Assembly: GCA_002388905.1 (NCBI GenBank)
Contig: DGNJ01000074.1
Location: 1 to 5,780, forward strand
Origin: Cellvibrionales bacterium UBA4495
GTDB lineage: Bacteria > Pseudomonadota > Gammaproteobacteria > Pseudomonadales > Porticoccaceae
Direction: 5' to 3'
DNA: 5,780 nt
Below the pieces are notes generated by a model. The model was given only the letters and a program-made list of their open reading frames with translations. It was not told the DNA's origin and did not search any database. The position numbers and the translations under genes are program-made. This document shows positions 5,044 to 5,780 of the stretch, one piece after another; the stretch's first letter is position 1; each line of letters begins with the position of its first letter.

Positions 5044-5672
5044 GGGCGGTGGGCACCTCCGAGACTGAACGTCCGCCGGATGGCGCCAAAGTGCCTGGTT
5101 TCCAGTGTGACCCGAATGGCCATCGGCAGCGCCGCTTGTACCATCTCCGTCTCATCCTTCGAGCGGGGTGGCCAATAGAATTCCACCGCACCGCGGTGGT
5201 CCACGTATTGGAGTTCCAGGGTCTCTACGCCGGTTAACAGTTGCTGCCGGTGTGGCTCCGTGCCGGAAGCGCGGTCCAGCACCGGCCAGTAGTGGCGAAC
5301 CAATTGCTTTCCCCCGGTCTCGTTCGCTTCCAGCGCATAGGCAACCCGTTGCAACTCGCCCCGGGGGCGGTGCTCCGGATTGGCCCAGCCACCGCGGGTC
5401 AGCACCAGGGCGTAACCGGGAACCAGCGAGCTGAGGGCGGGTTGGCGGGAACCGTCGCCGGCTTTCACGGGCCGGTCGACCAGGGCGCGCAGGTCCCGGG
5501 CCAGTATCCACATGCCCCGTTGCAACGCCCGCAGGGATTGGCTTCGCTCCTCCATCCTCGACTTCGACGTGACCATCCGTTCCAGCACCTGCCAGCAGCC
5601 CACGGAAATCACCGCAAAAATAGCGATGGCGACCACCAATTCCAGCAGCGTGAACCCCCCGTCCTGTTTCAT
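5040..5672 (-). CDS. gspJ: Type II secretion minor pseudopilin GspJ
   Basis: This 210-residue minor pseudopilin forms the tip complex with GspI and GspK. The prepilin leader MKQDGG is followed by FTLLELVVAIAIFAVISVG. Cleavage is expected after G6, and E11 is the conserved Glu at mature position 5. The helix continues through about residue 65 (MWILARDLRALVDRPV). The beta domain contains LTRGGWANPEHRPRGELQRVAY (91-112), the strongest GspJ signature. Length is normal. The start shares one base with the stop of gspI (TGATG at 5670-5674), and the end overlaps gspK as ATGA. Confidence 0.95.
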   Translation of the reverse strand: MKQDGGFTLLELVVAIAIFAVISVGCWQVLERMVTSKSRMEERSQSLRALQRGMWILARDLRALVDRPVKAGDGSRQPALSSLVPGYALVLTRGGWANPEHRPRGELQRVAYALEANETGGKQLVRHYWPVLDRASGTEPHRQQLLTGVETLELQYVDHRGAVEFYWPPRSKDETEMVQAALPMAIRVTLETRHFGAIRRTFSLGGAHRP

Positions 5673-5780
5673 CAGTGCCTGCCCGCGTAGCCGGTCAGTG
5701 TCACCAGGGTCCGGTCATGGTGAAGACCTTTGACCTCCACCCGGATCTCCCGGAGGACCTTGCTCGATGTCTGGCTGACG
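5672..5780 (-). CDS. gspI: Type II secretion minor pseudopilin GspI, C-terminal part (cut by the window edge)
   Basis: The - strand frame entering from the right edge reads VSQTSSKVLREIRVEVKG, then LHHDRTLVTLTGYAGRH, then TGA at 5672-5674. This gives 35 complete C-terminal codons. The final beta-strand pattern (xEIRVEV...LVTLTGY) and the position directly before gspJ fit GspI, which starts the tip complex by binding GspJ. The N-terminal prepilin signal lies outside the window. The stop overlaps the gspJ start by one base. The assignment rests on gene order plus a short C-terminal match. Confidence 0.8.
   Translation of the reverse strand, partial: VSQTSSKVLREIRVEVKGLHHDRTLVTLTGYAGRH

Noticed and set aside
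4757..5191. A second - strand frame across the gspJ-gspK junction
   Set aside because: It is a frame-shifted reading of gspK and gspJ with Arg/Pro/Gly-rich composition. Both real frames are intact and overlap normally as ATGA.

Overview
The window most likely comes from a gammaproteobacterium. It carries the tail of a type II secretion (Gsp) operon in the order I-J-K-L-M, a tRNA 3' end with encoded CCA, and compact operon junctions with ATGA/TGATG overlaps. The GspJ, GspK and GspL sequences match the gammaproteobacterial form of these families. The genus cannot be told from sequence reading alone.

Layout, left to right. Positions 1-29 are the 3' end of a tRNA, probably tRNA-Ser, on the + strand. 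A strong Rho-independent terminator follows at about 35-63. Positions 11-400 form a tandem repeat with a 290-base period. Its second, partial copy (301-400) begins with the last 19 bases of the tRNA and carries its own copy of the terminator. The rest, up to 704, is non-coding. Positions 705-1184 (+) encode a small membrane protein of the CarS (CDP-archaeol synthase, DUF46) family. It converges on, and overlaps by 7 bases with, a metallophosphoesterase gene on the - strand (1178-2164). A non-coding stretch with inverted repeats (2165-2499) separates this from the Gsp genes. The remainder (2500-5780) is a tightly packed - strand block, read from right to left: gspI (partial), gspJ, gspK, gspL, gspM.

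How the genes work together. GspI, GspJ and GspK are minor pseudopilins that form the tip complex of the type II secretion pseudopilus. GspL and GspM are inner-membrane assembly-platform proteins that link the GspE ATPase to the pseudopilus. No gspN follows gspM. The CarS-like protein and the phosphoesterase may both handle lipid or nucleotide-lipid substrates, but they are transcribed in opposite directions, so a shared pathway is only a guess.

Base composition changes sharply. Hand-counted 60-base samples give 73-75% G+C inside gspK and gspJ, but 40-52% in gspM, the phosphoesterase and the CarS-like gene.

The most notable structure is the tRNA-derived tandem repeat. It resembles in plan, though not evidently in sequence, the rtt repeats downstream of tyrT in Escherichia coli. 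No new defence system, CRISPR array, transposase or integrase was seen.
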